Shown: positions 47,369 to 57,205, counted from the stretch's first letter. The stretch is 64,000 nt of DNA from JANXQG01 sp963780045 (GCA_963780045.1 CAVZZZ010000001.1:4092001-4156000), one strand, 5' to 3'. A program made the numbers and translations. Notes: generated by a model not told the origin, from the sequence alone.

Positions 47369-48951
47369 TTAATTCTTTCTTCATACTCGTGGCGGAAGAA
47401 CCGCAGCGTGCTGAGGACCGGATTCGGCGCCGTCTGGCCCAGGCCGCAAAGGCTCGTGTTTCGCACCACGTCGCAAAGCGACTCTAGCCGCCGCAGGTCG
47501 GCCGCGTCCGCGCGGTGCTCGATGATTTTAGTCAGCAGGCCGTGCATTTGCACCGTGCCCGCACGGCAGGGCACGCACTTGCCGCACGATTCGTCGCGGC
47601 AGAACTCCATGTAAAAGCGGGCCACGTCCACCATGTTGTTCGCTCGGTCCATGACGATCATGCCGCCGGAACCCATGATCGATCCGAGTTGTGCGAGCGA
47701 CTCGTAATCGACGGGCGTGTCGAAGAGCGGCTCGGGAATGCAACCGCCCGACGGCCCGCCGGTCTGCACGGCCTTGATGGGCTGATTGTCGGAAGGCCCG
47801 CCGCCGATTACCTCCACGATTTCGCGCAAGGTGGTGCCCATCGGCACCTCGACGAGGCCCGTGTTGCGGACCTTGCCCGTCAGCGAAAAGACTTTCGTAC
47901 CTTTGCTCTTTTCGGTGCCGATGCTTGCGAACCAGTCGGGGCCGCGGCGGATTATCGGCGAGATGTTCGCGAAAGTTTCGACGTTGTTGATCAGTGTGGG
48001 ATTACCCCAGAGGCCTTTTTGCGCCGGATAGGGAGGTCGCGGATGCGGCAGTCCGCGCTTGCCTTCGATGGAGGCCATTAGCGCCGTCTCCTCGCCGCAA
48101 ACAAAAGCCCCCGCTCCAATGCGCAGATCGATGCGGAAGTCGAATGGCGAGTCGAATATGCGGCTGCCGAGCAATCCCAAGCGGTTTGCTTGACGTATGG
48201 CGTTTTGCAGCCGGCTGATAGCGTGCGGATACTCGCCGCGAACATAGATATAACCCTGGGAAGCGCCGACCGCGTATCCGGCGATGGCCATTCCTTCGAG
48301 GATGCGGTGCGGATCGCTTTCCAGTTCACTGCGGTTCATGAACGCGCCGGGATCGCCTTCGTCGGCGTTGCAAACGACGAAGCGGCGGTCGCCTGGCGAC
48401 TTGGCGACCGTGCTCCACTTCAGGCCGGTGGGATAGCCCGCACCGCCGCGCCCGCGGAGACCGCTGCGCGTGATCGTGTCGATCACTTGCATGGGAGCAG
48501 CGTCCCGCAAGGCGTGATAGAGGGCCAGGTATCCATCGGCGGCAATATACGATTCAATGCGGTCTGGATCGATGCGGCCGGCATTTTCCAGGACGACCGA
48601 CGTCTGCCGGCGGAAGAAAGGCTCGTTGACGCTGCCTCTCTTGACGCTGCTCTTGCCGCCCTGGATTTCGGAGACGATGCCGGCCGCTTCGTCGGGAGCC
48701 ACCTTTTGGTAGAGCGGGCCTTCCGGATCGACCTGGACCAGCGGCCCTTGGCTGCAAAGCCTCATGCAGCCCACGCCGCAGACTTCGACGCGCTCGCTGA
48801 GGCCGGCGTTTTTCACGGCTTCTTCGAGCCCCTTCTTCACGCCGGCGGAATTCGCCGACATGCAACCCGCCGCCATGCAGCAGCGTATCCGCGTTTCCTT
48901 CCGGGCGGCCTTTTCAGATCGCACGATTTCTTGCAGATCACCGAGGTCCAT
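47347..48951 (-). CDS. hoxF: Hydrogenase diaphorase subunit HoxF (NADH-binding)
   Basis: Binds NAD(H), FMN and iron-sulfur clusters. An N-terminal thioredoxin-like [2Fe-2S] domain (IRCCMAAGCMSANSAG; CGVGCMRLCSQGPLV) precedes the NuoF-like core: GLRGRGGAGYPTGLKW (NADH), FVVCNADEGDPGAF (FMN) and CRDESCGKCVPCRAGT plus SLCGLGQTAPNP ([4Fe-4S]). 534 residues. It overlaps hoxE by 14 bp. The final six or seven codons and stop lie in a palindromic repeat. Confidence 0.95.
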   Translation of the reverse strand: MDLGDLQEIVRSEKAARKETRIRCCMAAGCMSANSAGVKKGLEEAVKNAGLSERVEVCGVGCMRLCSQGPLVQVDPEGPLYQKVAPDEAAGIVSEIQGGKSSVKRGSVNEPFFRRQTSVVLENAGRIDPDRIESYIAADGYLALYHALRDAAPMQVIDTITRSGLRGRGGAGYPTGLKWSTVAKSPGDRRFVVCNADEGDPGAFMNRSELESDPHRILEGMAIAGYAVGASQGYIYVRGEYPHAISRLQNAIRQANRLGLLGSRIFDSPFDFRIDLRIGAGAFVCGEETALMASIEGKRGLPHPRPPYPAQKGLWGNPTLINNVETFANISPIIRRGPDWFASIGTEKSKGTKVFSLTGKVRNTGLVEVPMGTTLREIVEVIGGGPSDNQPIKAVQTGGPSGGCIPEPLFDTPVDYESLAQLGSIMGSGGMIVMDRANNMVDVARFYMEFCRDESCGKCVPCRAGTVQMHGLLTKIIEHRADAADLRRLESLCDVVRNTSLCGLGQTAPNPVLSTLRFFRHEYEERIKELGVRS

Positions 48952-49519
48952 GCAGCCATCCTTTCAACTGCTTCAACGCCGCTTCCACGCTCTGTTTCCC
49001 CGTAATTGCGCCGTCATAGACGACGGCAGGCGCGATGCCGCAAGCGCCTATGCAGCGGGCGGTGAGCAGAGACATTTGGCCATCGGGCGTCGTCTCGCCC
49101 GCGCGGATTTTGCCCGCCGCCTCGATGGCCGCCAACAAGTCGCTCGCACCCTTGACATAGCAGGCAGTGCCCGTGCAAACCACGCAGGTGTGTGCTCCTT
49201 GCGGTTTCAAGGCGAAGAAGTGATAGAACGTCGCCACGCCGTAGACACGGCTTGGCGGAAGCTTAAGCGCCGCGGCGACATAGAGCAGCAAGTCGTCTTC
49301 AAGGTAGCCAAACAGGTTCTGCGCGGCGTGCAAGACCTCGATCAGCGCTTCCTGCTGGTATTGCAGGCGTTTGATCGTGGCGTCCAAAAGCTTGAATCGC
49401 TTGTCGCCGCTCGGATGCGGGGCACCCGCGCAGCGGGTCGATGGAGACGGCGCTTCGTCCTTGGCGGGCGGCGACGGCGCCGACGTCGTGCGATCCAGAA
49501 TTGACACCGGGCTATTCAT
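48938..49519 (-). CDS. hoxE: Hydrogenase diaphorase subunit HoxE (NuoE-like)
   Basis: Thioredoxin-like [2Fe-2S] subunit that may give the enzyme access to ferredoxin. Cluster Cys in CVVCTGTACYVKGA and ARCIGACGIAPAVV, with the helical N-domain FGYLEDDLLLYVAAAL. An extended N-terminal stretch (residues about 15-45) includes an in-frame short palindrome copy. It overlaps the preceding dihydroorotate-dehydrogenase-like gene by 8 bp. Confidence 0.92.
   Translation of the reverse strand: MNSPVSILDRTTSAPSPPAKDEAPSPSTRCAGAPHPSGDKRFKLLDATIKRLQYQQEALIEVLHAAQNLFGYLEDDLLLYVAAALKLPPSRVYGVATFYHFFALKPQGAHTCVVCTGTACYVKGASDLLAAIEAAGKIRAGETTPDGQMSLLTARCIGACGIAPAVVYDGAITGKQSVEAALKQLKGWLHGPR
49417..49440. repeat. 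GCACCCGCGCAGCGGGTC element, copy 1 (in hoxE)
   Basis: Short hyphenated palindrome (ACCCGC-GCA-GCGGGT core) embedded in frame near the start of hoxE. Two further copies lie in the PFOR gene. Confidence 0.8.
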
Positions 49520-50516
49520 ATTTGACCGGGTAAGAGCTTAATACCTTGATGTAATTCGCCCTCTCGAAGGCCTCGGGGTTGGCGGTCGCGAGGCGGCACA
49601 TGCTGCCTTGCATTTGGCGGATGGAAGCGTACTCGTGGTCCTCCATCCAACGGACGATTTCCTCGCGGACGCGACTGAAGTGCCTCGCACCGTGCAGCAG
49701 CACGGCCGACGTCATCATGGCGACGCGGGCTCCCGCCATCATCGACTTGAGCGCGTCGATCGCCGTGTGAACGCCGCCGGTCACGGCGAGATCGACCTTG
49801 ACCTGGCCGTGCAAGACGGCCACCCAGTTCAACCGCAGATTCAACTCCTGTGAAGTGCTCAGCGTCAGGCTGGGAGTCACTTCGAGCCGCTCAAGGTCGA
49901 ATTCCGGCTGATAGAAGCGATTGAAGAGCACCAGGGCGTCCGCGCCGCAGTCGACCAGTTTTTGCGCTATGTTGGACATGGAGCTGAAATAGGGGCTGAG
50001 CTTCACGGCAATTGGGATTTCAACGCATTGCGCCACAGACCGCAACAATCGGCAATACATCTCCTCAATGTCCGCGCCCGACATGCCGGGAGAAGTGGGC
50101 AGGTAATAGATATTCAACTCCAATGCGTCGGCGCCGCCCCGCTCGATTTCCTTAGCGAACCGCACCCATCCGCCGTCGGAGTTGCCGTTGAGGCTGCCGA
50201 TGATGGGAATATCGACGGCGTCTTTGGCCCGGCGGATGAGCGACAAGTAGCGGTCCGCGCTGATGTTGTAATCATCGAGATCGGGAAAGTAACTGAGCGC
50301 CTCCGGGTAACTCTCCGCGCCGCGGTTGAGGTTGCGCGAAAGGTAGACGCCTTCGATCTCGATCTGTTCCTCAAAAAGAGACGGCAAAACGACGGCCGCC
50401 GCGCCACAGTCCTCAAACTCGCGGATTTTCGTCACGTTGTACGCCAAGGGCGACGACGACGCTACCAGGGGGTTTTTCAACTCCAGACCGAGATAGGTTG
50501 TGGAAAGGTCGATCAT
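49512..50516 (-). CDS. Dihydroorotate-dehydrogenase-like flavoprotein
   Basis: FMN barrel protein related to PyrD: MIDLSTTYLGLELKNPLVAS start, VDIPIIGSLNGNSDGGW, IPIAVKLSPYFSS and VDLAVTGGVHTAIDALKSMMAGA (phosphate-binding end). A catalytic-base assignment is not certain. Such genes often sit next to pyruvate:ferredoxin oxidoreductase and are thought to serve redox metabolism rather than pyrimidine synthesis. The ATG at 50516 overlaps the PFOR stop (ATGA). Confidence 0.85.
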   Translation of the reverse strand: MIDLSTTYLGLELKNPLVASSSPLAYNVTKIREFEDCGAAAVVLPSLFEEQIEIEGVYLSRNLNRGAESYPEALSYFPDLDDYNISADRYLSLIRRAKDAVDIPIIGSLNGNSDGGWVRFAKEIERGGADALELNIYYLPTSPGMSGADIEEMYCRLLRSVAQCVEIPIAVKLSPYFSSMSNIAQKLVDCGADALVLFNRFYQPEFDLERLEVTPSLTLSTSQELNLRLNWVAVLHGQVKVDLAVTGGVHTAIDALKSMMAGARVAMMTSAVLLHGARHFSRVREEIVRWMEDHEYASIRQMQGSMCRLATANPEAFERANYIKVLSSYPVKYE

Positions 50517-53500
50517 TTCGTGTCTCCTTTCTCGGCCCCGTTGCCGGGGCACCCGCGCAGCGGGTCGGCGGCAGCCATGCTCTGGTAAAGTTGCCAGCGG
50601 CGGGCCACGTCGTCTTCCGCCAAAGCGAGAAGCCGGGCAGCGGCATCGGGCTTGGATTGCACGAGCATTGTGTAGCGGCCCTCATTGTATACATAGTTCT
50701 TCAGCGGAATGGAAGGCGCGGCCGAATCGAGCTTCATCGGGTTCTCGCCGTTGGCCGCCGCGCCGGGATCGTAGCGGAAAAGCGGCCAATAGCCCGATTG
50801 CACGGCCGCCTTCTGCTGCGAGAGGCCGTGAACCAAGTCGTAGCCGTGCGCGATGCAATGGCTATAGGCGATAATCAGCGAAGGGCCGGGATAGGCCTCC
50901 GCTTCGCGAAAGGCGCGTACCGTTTGCGCGTCGTTTGCACCGATTGCCACGCGCGCGACATAGACCCCCAGGTAGCTCATGGCAATCATGGCCAGGTCTT
51001 TCTTGGGTCGCTGCTTGCCTTCGGCGGCGAACTTGGCCACCGCCCCGCGCGGCGTCGCTTTGGACATCTGCCCGCCCGTGTTTGAGTAGACCTCGGTGTC
51101 CAAAACCAGGATATTGACGTCGTGGCCGGACGCGAAGACGTGGTCCAATCCGCCGAAGCCGATGTCGTAGGCCCAACCGTCGCCGCCGACGATCCACACG
51201 CTTTTCTTCACCAGGTTATCGGCCAGTGCGAGGAGCTCCCTTGCACAGTCGGAGTCGATGACACCGAGGCCGTCCTTCAGCAGTTTGACGCGTTGTCGCT
51301 GCTCGCGAATGCCTTCCTCGCTCGATTGGTCGGCATCGAGGACCGCCCGGACCAAATCGTCGCCGACGAAGCCGGCGAGCCCGGCGAGCAGGCGCCGCGC
51401 ATGTTCGCTCTGCATGTCGATGCCGAGGCGAATGCCCAGCCCGAACTCCGCGTTGTCCTCAAACAGCGAATTGGACCAGGAGGGGCCGCGCCCTTCGCTA
51501 TTGACCGTCCAGGGCGTCGTCGGCAGGTTGCCGCCGTAGATCGAAGAGCAGCCGGTGGCGTTGGCGATTACCGCGCGGTTGCCGAAAAGCTGGCTCAACA
51601 GTTTCAAGTAGGGCGTCTCGCCGCAGCCACCGCACGCGCCCGAAAACTCGAAGAGCGGCGTCAAAAGCTGCACGTCCTTAACCGCGGTTGGATTCAATGC
51701 CTGGCGGTCGGGTTCCGGCAAGCCGAGAAAGAACTCCCAGTTGGCGCGCTCCGCGTCGCGAATCGGCGGCTGCGGCATCATGTTGATCGCCTTCAAGCGG
51801 GTCTCCGACTTGTTCTTGACGGGACAGACCTCGACGCACAGCCCGCAGCCGGTGCAGTCCTCCGGCGCGACCTGGAGCGTGAAGTTCTTGCCCGGAAGAT
51901 TGCGCCACTTCGCGGCGACCGACTTAAACGTCGGCGGTACGGCGGCAGCCAGCGCCGGCTCATAGATTTTGCCGCGAATGACCGCGTGCGGGCAGACCAT
52001 GACGCATTTGCCGCACTGGATGCAGATGTTGCTGTCCCACACGGGAATCTCGGACGAAATGTTGCGCTTCTCGCACCGCGCCGTGCCGGTGGGATAGGTG
52101 CCATCGGCCGGCATGGCACTCACCGGCAGCAGATCGCCGTGGCCGGCTATAATCTTCGCCGTGAACTTCCGCACGAATTCCCGGCGGTCTTCGGCAGCCG
52201 GCAAGTAATAGCGCCGGTCGCTGGTGACGCGGTCCGGCACGCGGACCTGCTCCAATCGCCCGACCGCCGCGTCGACGGCGGCGCAGTTTCTTTGCACGAC
52301 GGCATCTCCCCGTTTGCCGTAGGTCTTGGCGATTGACCGCTTGATGGCCTCGATTGCCCGATCCCGCGGCAACACTCCGCTGATCGCGAAAAAGCACGTC
52401 TGCATGATCGTATTGATGCGGTCGCCGACGCCTGCTTCACGGGCGATCTTGTATCCATCGATGACGAAGAACTTAAGTTTCCGCTCGATGATTTGCGCCT
52501 GGACGGCCTGCGGCAACTGATCCCACACCTCGGCAGCCAGATAGGGGCTGTTCAGGAGGAACGTCGCACCCGGCTCCGCTGCGGCCAAAACATCGAAGCG
52601 TTCCAGCAATCCGAACTGATGGCAAGCCACGAAGTTCGCCCGCAAGATCAGATAGGTGGAGCGGATCGGCCGCGGCCCGAAGCGCAAATGGGACGTAGTC
52701 ATCGAGCCGGATTTCTTCGAGTCATAGACGAAAAAGCCCTGTGCGTGGTGCTCGGTTTCGTCGCCGATGATCTTTATCGAATTCTTGTTCGCCCCCACGG
52801 TGCCGTCGGAACCGAGGCCGTAAAAGACCGCCCTGATTGCGGCCGGGTCCTCGGTGATGAACTCCGGATCGTAGTCCAGGCTGGTATGCGTCACGTCGTC
52901 GACGATGCCCAGGGTAAAATGGTTGCGCGGCCGGTCCTTGGACAGCTCGTCGAAAACGCTTTTCACCATGGCAGGCGTGAATTCCTTCGACGACAACCCG
53001 TACCGTCCGCCGACGACGCGCGGCGGCACGTCGAATTTCGCGGCGGGGCACCCGCGCAGCGGGTCGGCAGCGGTCCCTTCCTGAATCGCCGCCACCACGT
53101 CCAGATACAGAGGCTCGCCGATGGCCCCCGGCTCCTTGGTGCGGTCCAGGACCCCAATCGTGCGAACCGTGGAAGGCAGGGCTGCAAGGAACTGCTCGAC
53201 CGCGAAAGGCCGATAGAGGTGGCACTTCAGCAGACCCACTTTCTCGCCGCGAGCTACCAGCGCCTCAACGGCTTCCTCGGCGGCGCCGCAACCGGAACCC
53301 ATGAGAATTACAACCCGCTCGGCGTCTTTGGCGCCGACGTAGTCGAACAAATGGTACGAGCGCCCAGTCAGCCGGGCGAAACGGTCCATGGCGTTCTGCA
53401 CGATCTCGGGGCAGGCCAAATAATAAGGGTTCACTGACTCGCGGGCCTGAAAATAGACGTCGGGATTCTGAGTTGCTCCGCGGAGGACGGGGCGATCGGG

Positions 53501-54127
53501 AGTCAAGCCGCGGCCGCGGTGCGCGGCGATCCCCTCCGGGCCGATCATCGCCCGGATTTCGTCGACTCCCAGCGGCGCGACTTTCATCACTTCGTGCGAA
53601 GTGCGGAAGCCATCGAAAAAGTGAAGGAACGGCACGCGGGCCTCGAGCGTCGCGGCATGCGCGATAAGGGCACAATCCATCGCTTCCTGGACCGAATTGG
53701 AAGCCAGCATGGCGAACCCCGTGGCGCGGGTCGACATCACGTCGCTATGGTCGCAGAAAATGGAAAGGGCCTGCGTCGCCAGGGAGCGTGCCGCGACGTG
53801 AATCACGGCCGCTGTCAGCTCACCGGCGATCTTGTACATGTTGGGGATCATCAGCAGCAGGCCCTGCGAGGACGTGAAAGTCGTCGTTAGCGCGCCCGCC
53901 TGCAACGCGCCATGTACCGCGCCTGCCGCGCCCCCTTCGCTTTGCATTTCCACTACGGTTGGCACGCTATCCCAGGCATTCGGAACCGCTTCCGCGGACC
54001 ATTGTCCGGCCCATTCCGCCATCGGCGAAGAAGGCGTGATGGGGTAAATCGCGATGACCTCCGACGCGCGGTAGGCCACGCTCGCTACGGCCTCGTTTCC
54101 GTCGAGAGTCACTTGGTTCGTTTTCAT
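50513..54127 (-). CDS. nifJ: Pyruvate:ferredoxin (flavodoxin) oxidoreductase
   Basis: Oxidises pyruvate with CoA to acetyl-CoA, CO2 and reduced ferredoxin. Full length (1204 residues) with domains in order: N-terminal TPP-pyrimidine domain (VIAIYPITPSSPMAEW), CoA-binding and gamma domains, two [4Fe-4S] motifs (CIQCGKCVMVCPHAVI; CTGCGLCVEVCPVKN), then the C-terminal TPP-pyrophosphate domain (GGDGWAYDIGFGGLDHV, VYSNTGGQMSKAT) and a proximal-cluster Cys pair (SGACGGCGETPY). It contains two in-frame copies of a short palindrome coding for ADPLRGCP, one in a loop and one at the C-terminus. It overlaps both neighbours by 4 bp. Confidence 0.97.
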   Translation of the reverse strand: MKTNQVTLDGNEAVASVAYRASEVIAIYPITPSSPMAEWAGQWSAEAVPNAWDSVPTVVEMQSEGGAAGAVHGALQAGALTTTFTSSQGLLLMIPNMYKIAGELTAAVIHVAARSLATQALSIFCDHSDVMSTRATGFAMLASNSVQEAMDCALIAHAATLEARVPFLHFFDGFRTSHEVMKVAPLGVDEIRAMIGPEGIAAHRGRGLTPDRPVLRGATQNPDVYFQARESVNPYYLACPEIVQNAMDRFARLTGRSYHLFDYVGAKDAERVVILMGSGCGAAEEAVEALVARGEKVGLLKCHLYRPFAVEQFLAALPSTVRTIGVLDRTKEPGAIGEPLYLDVVAAIQEGTAADPLRGCPAAKFDVPPRVVGGRYGLSSKEFTPAMVKSVFDELSKDRPRNHFTLGIVDDVTHTSLDYDPEFITEDPAAIRAVFYGLGSDGTVGANKNSIKIIGDETEHHAQGFFVYDSKKSGSMTTSHLRFGPRPIRSTYLILRANFVACHQFGLLERFDVLAAAEPGATFLLNSPYLAAEVWDQLPQAVQAQIIERKLKFFVIDGYKIAREAGVGDRINTIMQTCFFAISGVLPRDRAIEAIKRSIAKTYGKRGDAVVQRNCAAVDAAVGRLEQVRVPDRVTSDRRYYLPAAEDRREFVRKFTAKIIAGHGDLLPVSAMPADGTYPTGTARCEKRNISSEIPVWDSNICIQCGKCVMVCPHAVIRGKIYEPALAAAVPPTFKSVAAKWRNLPGKNFTLQVAPEDCTGCGLCVEVCPVKNKSETRLKAINMMPQPPIRDAERANWEFFLGLPEPDRQALNPTAVKDVQLLTPLFEFSGACGGCGETPYLKLLSQLFGNRAVIANATGCSSIYGGNLPTTPWTVNSEGRGPSWSNSLFEDNAEFGLGIRLGIDMQSEHARRLLAGLAGFVGDDLVRAVLDADQSSEEGIREQRQRVKLLKDGLGVIDSDCARELLALADNLVKKSVWIVGGDGWAYDIGFGGLDHVFASGHDVNILVLDTEVYSNTGGQMSKATPRGAVAKFAAEGKQRPKKDLAMIAMSYLGVYVARVAIGANDAQTVRAFREAEAYPGPSLIIAYSHCIAHGYDLVHGLSQQKAAVQSGYWPLFRYDPGAAANGENPMKLDSAAPSIPLKNYVYNEGRYTMLVQSKPDAAARLLALAEDDVARRWQLYQSMAAADPLRGCPGNGAEKGDTK
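50543..50575. repeat. GCACCCGCGCAGCGGGTC element, copy 2 (PFOR C-terminus)
   Basis: Same core as copy 1; encodes DPLRGCPG next to the end of the protein. Confidence 0.8.
53045..53068. repeat. GCACCCGCGCAGCGGGTC element, copy 3 (inside PFOR)
   Basis: Identical to copy 2 over 24 bases; encodes TADPLRGCPAAK in a loop between PFOR domains. Confidence 0.8.
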
Positions 54128-56966
54128 GGAAGCGTTTTGGGCTTGAGGCTTGGGTTCTGAGTACCGAGGACCCGGTACTGAGTGCTCAAGCCTGTAGCCT
54201 CAGGACTCACGCCGATCCGGGCCACGGTGGCGCCGTCGTGTGACTGCTCGATGTGGAAGCCCAGCCGCTGGAATACATGCCGCATGGCCGTATTCGTGAC
54301 AAGCATCGTCGCCTTGACCTCGCAAAGACCCTCCTCGCGGGCAATCGCCAGCAACCGCCGGACGAGCTCCGACCCAAGCCCCTGACACTGGTATTGATCG
54401 CTTACCAAAACGGCGAGTTCAGCGGTTGCCCCGCCGTGCAGGCGCACAAGCCGGCCGATCGCGATAATCTTGCGATCGCTCGCGGGAGACGGGCCGAGTT
54501 CGACGACCAACGCGATTTCCCGATCGTAGTCGTTGTAGCAGATGCGGGCGAGCCGCGCGTGCTCCACACGCGAACTGAGCTTCATCAGATTGTGGTAGCG
54601 CATGTAAACGCTTTGTTCGGAAAGCGTCGCGTGAAACTGCTTGACGAGCGGCTCGTCCTCCGGCCGAATAGGACGAACGGCGACTTTCGTGCCGTCATTA
54701 AGTTCCCACGGCATGGCGTACTTCGACGGGTAAGGCCGGATCGCCGGTTGCGGCAAGTCGCGCACGTCCACGTCCCGGCCATGGAGGACGACCCTTGCAT
54801 CAAGCGCCAAGAGCTTGTCCGGCGAGGCGATCAAGGGGTTGATGTCGATCTCGCGAATCCAGCGCTGTTCCACCACAAGCGTGCTGAAGCGGACCAGCAA
54901 TTGTTCCAACTCGTCCAGCGGAACCGGCCGGCGGCCGCGCACGCCTTGCAGGGCCTTGTAAATATGGGTCTGCTCCATCATCCGCCGGGCGAGGGTGGAG
55001 TTCAGCAGCGGCAGCGCCAGCGCTCTGTCCTTCCAGACTTCGACGAGTTGCCCCCCCGCGCCGAACAACAAAACGGGACCGAACTGCGGATCGATGCTGC
55101 TGCCCAGAATCAACTCGTAACCATCGAGGCGGACCATTGGTTGGACGGTGACGCCGCCGAAATGCTCCTTGCCGGCCTTGGAGGCGACGGATCCGCGGAT
55201 GGCGCGGAAGGCTTCGCGGACTGCGGCGGCGTCCCGCAGGTCAAGCCGCACGCCTCCCACGTCGGTCTTGTGGGTTATCGTCTCGGAATGGAGCTTGAGT
55301 ACCGCCGGATAACCGATCTCGTCGGCGTGCCGCACGGCCTCCTCCGCGCTGGCGGCTATTCGCGTTGGGACGGTGGGGATGCCGTAACATTCCAAAACGC
55401 GCTTCGATTCGAATTCGGTAAGCAGGGTCCGGCCGCTATCGCGCGCGTCCGACACAATTCGTTCCGCCGCTGCGCGCTCGGTCATTCCCACGTCGCCATC
55501 CGCGACCGAGGAGCCCGTGTGGCGGGTCGTCGGCGTCTCGTATATTCCGGCGATGTTGTAGCTGTACCGCCACATGCAACTGAACGCGCGGGCCGCCATG
55601 TCCGGATAGGGGAACGTGGGAATTCCCGCCGCGTTGAGGATCGCCACGCCCGCGGCGACGCCGGGGCCGCCCATCCAACTGGCCAAGAGCGGCTTTCCGG
55701 GCGTGTGGGCGTGTTGCTTGAGCAGCTCGGCGGTGCGGGTCGGATCGGTCATCGACTGCGGGGTCAGAATCACGAGCGTTCCATCGCTGTCCGGGTTGGC
55801 GGCCGCCGCTTGCAGCGCCTGGGCGTAGCGTTCCGGCGGGGCGTCGCCCAGCACGTCGACCGGATTGTTGTGGCTCCACTGCGGCGGGAGGACCGCATTG
55901 AAGACGGCCATCGAACTGGCGGGTATTGGCGCGAGAACGCCGCCCTCGGCGACCAGGGCATCGGTCGCCAGGACGCCTGGCCCTCCGGCGTTGGTCACGA
56001 CCGTCAGCCGCGGCCCGTGCGGCCGGGGCTGTTTCGCCAGTACGTCTGCCATCGAAAAAACGTCGGCGATGGAATCGACGCGCAGCACGCCCGAACGGCG
56101 GAATGCGGCATCCAGCACTTCATCGCTGCCTGTGAGCGATCCGGTGTGCGAGGCGGCGGCCTTGGCGGCGGCCTCAGTCCGGCCGGCCTTGATCACGATG
56201 ATCGGCTTCCGCAGGGCGACCTCGCGCGCCGCCGACAGGAACGATCGCGCGTTGCCAATCGATTCCATGTAAATAACGATGCTCTCGGTCCGCGGGTCGT
56301 CGCCAAGGTAGTCGATCAGGTCGCCCCAACTGACGTCGAGCATCGAGCCCAGCGAGATAAACGCGCTGAAGCCCACTCGCGCCTCCAGGCTCCAGTCCAG
56401 GATGGCGGTCATCAAGGCCCCGCTCTGGCTCAAAAAGCCGACGTTTCCGGGCAGCGCCATCTTTTGAGCGAACGTCGCATTCAATCCTGAAAAGGGGCTC
56501 ATGGCGCCCAGGCAATTCGGCCCGATAATCCGCATCCGGCCGCGCTTGCGCTCTGTAAGATTCGCCCTTCGAGTTCCGCGCCGTCCGCGCCAATCTCCTT
56601 GAAGCCGGCGGAAATAACGATTGCTCCTTGGACGCCCGCCTCCGCGCATTCGGCGATCAGGTCCGGCACAGTCGCGGCGGGAGTGACGATGACGGCCAGT
56701 TCCACGGTCTCGGGGACGGCAGCTATCTTCGCATAGGCCCTGATTCCAAGCACGTTTGGTCGATGCGGGTTGACCGGATAGATGGTCCCGCCAAACTGAT
56801 TGGTCAAAAGGTTCCACAGAACGGTGCGGCCGACGCTGCCGGGGTTCTCCGTGGCGCCAATCACCGCCACGCTGCGCGGCGAAAAGAAAACATCCAACGG
56901 CTGCCGCCGGGCGGGCAGAAGATCGTGAGCCGGTTGCGGCGCGGCGGGTATCGGAATTGCGGCCAT
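54124..56966 (-). CDS. ADP-forming acyl-CoA synthetase fused to GNAT acetyltransferase (frame break near 56560)
   Basis: Converts acetyl-CoA, ADP and phosphate to acetate, CoA and ATP. A CoA-binding domain (FFSPRSVAVIGATENPGSVG), a ligase domain with the phospho-His in AASHTGSLTGSDEVLD, an ATP-grasp domain (GYPAVLKLHSETITHKTDVG) and a C-terminal GNAT domain with the acetyl-CoA motif QCQGLGSELVRRLL are in order. The domain order resembles the Pat/YfiQ lysine acetyltransferases, but here the catalytic His is present, so a true synthetase is likely. The N-terminus is in another frame until about 56560. A palindromic repeat encodes the last 20 residues. Confidence 0.88.
54140..54192. repeat. Palindromic repeat at the end of the acyl-CoA synthetase gene
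   Basis: GGCTTGAG (54140-54147) pairs with CTCAAGCC (54185-54192), with an inner AGTACC/GGTACT stem. It encodes the C-terminal tail STQYRVLGTQNPSLKPK of the enzyme. Confidence 0.7.
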
Positions 56967-56971
56967 GATGC

Positions 56972-57145
56972 CTATTTCATTTCGATGCCTTGCGTCGGAC
57001 AGGCATCGACACACGCGCCGCAATCGGCGCAGATCTCCGGATCGACGACTGCCTTGCCGTCGCGCAACTCGATTGCGTTGCTCGGACACGTTTCGACACA
57101 TGAACCGCACCCTTCGCACAACTCTGATTTCACTTCCGCAGCCAT
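56972..57145 (-). CDS. 2[4Fe-4S] ferredoxin
   Basis: 57 residues with two cluster motifs, CEGCGSCVETCPSNAI and CADCGACVDACPTQGI. First gene of the operon, 5 bp before the acyl-CoA synthetase gene; it is the natural electron carrier for the PFOR. The ATG at 57145 starts MAAEVKSELCEGCG; the longer frame upstream adds no family sequence. Confidence 0.92.
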   Translation of the reverse strand: MAAEVKSELCEGCGSCVETCPSNAIELRDGKAVVDPEICADCGACVDACPTQGIEMK

Positions 57146-57205
57146 GACAAGACCTCCAATACTTTCGACGCAAGCGCCGACGGGGCAAGGCACGCGATTC
57201 CTCTC

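Noticed and set aside
54253..56490. Long open frame of 745 codons on the plus strand opposite the acyl-CoA synthetase
   Set aside because: It is a shadow of high-GC codon usage; the minus-strand gene has clear domains and this frame has no family-like sequence.
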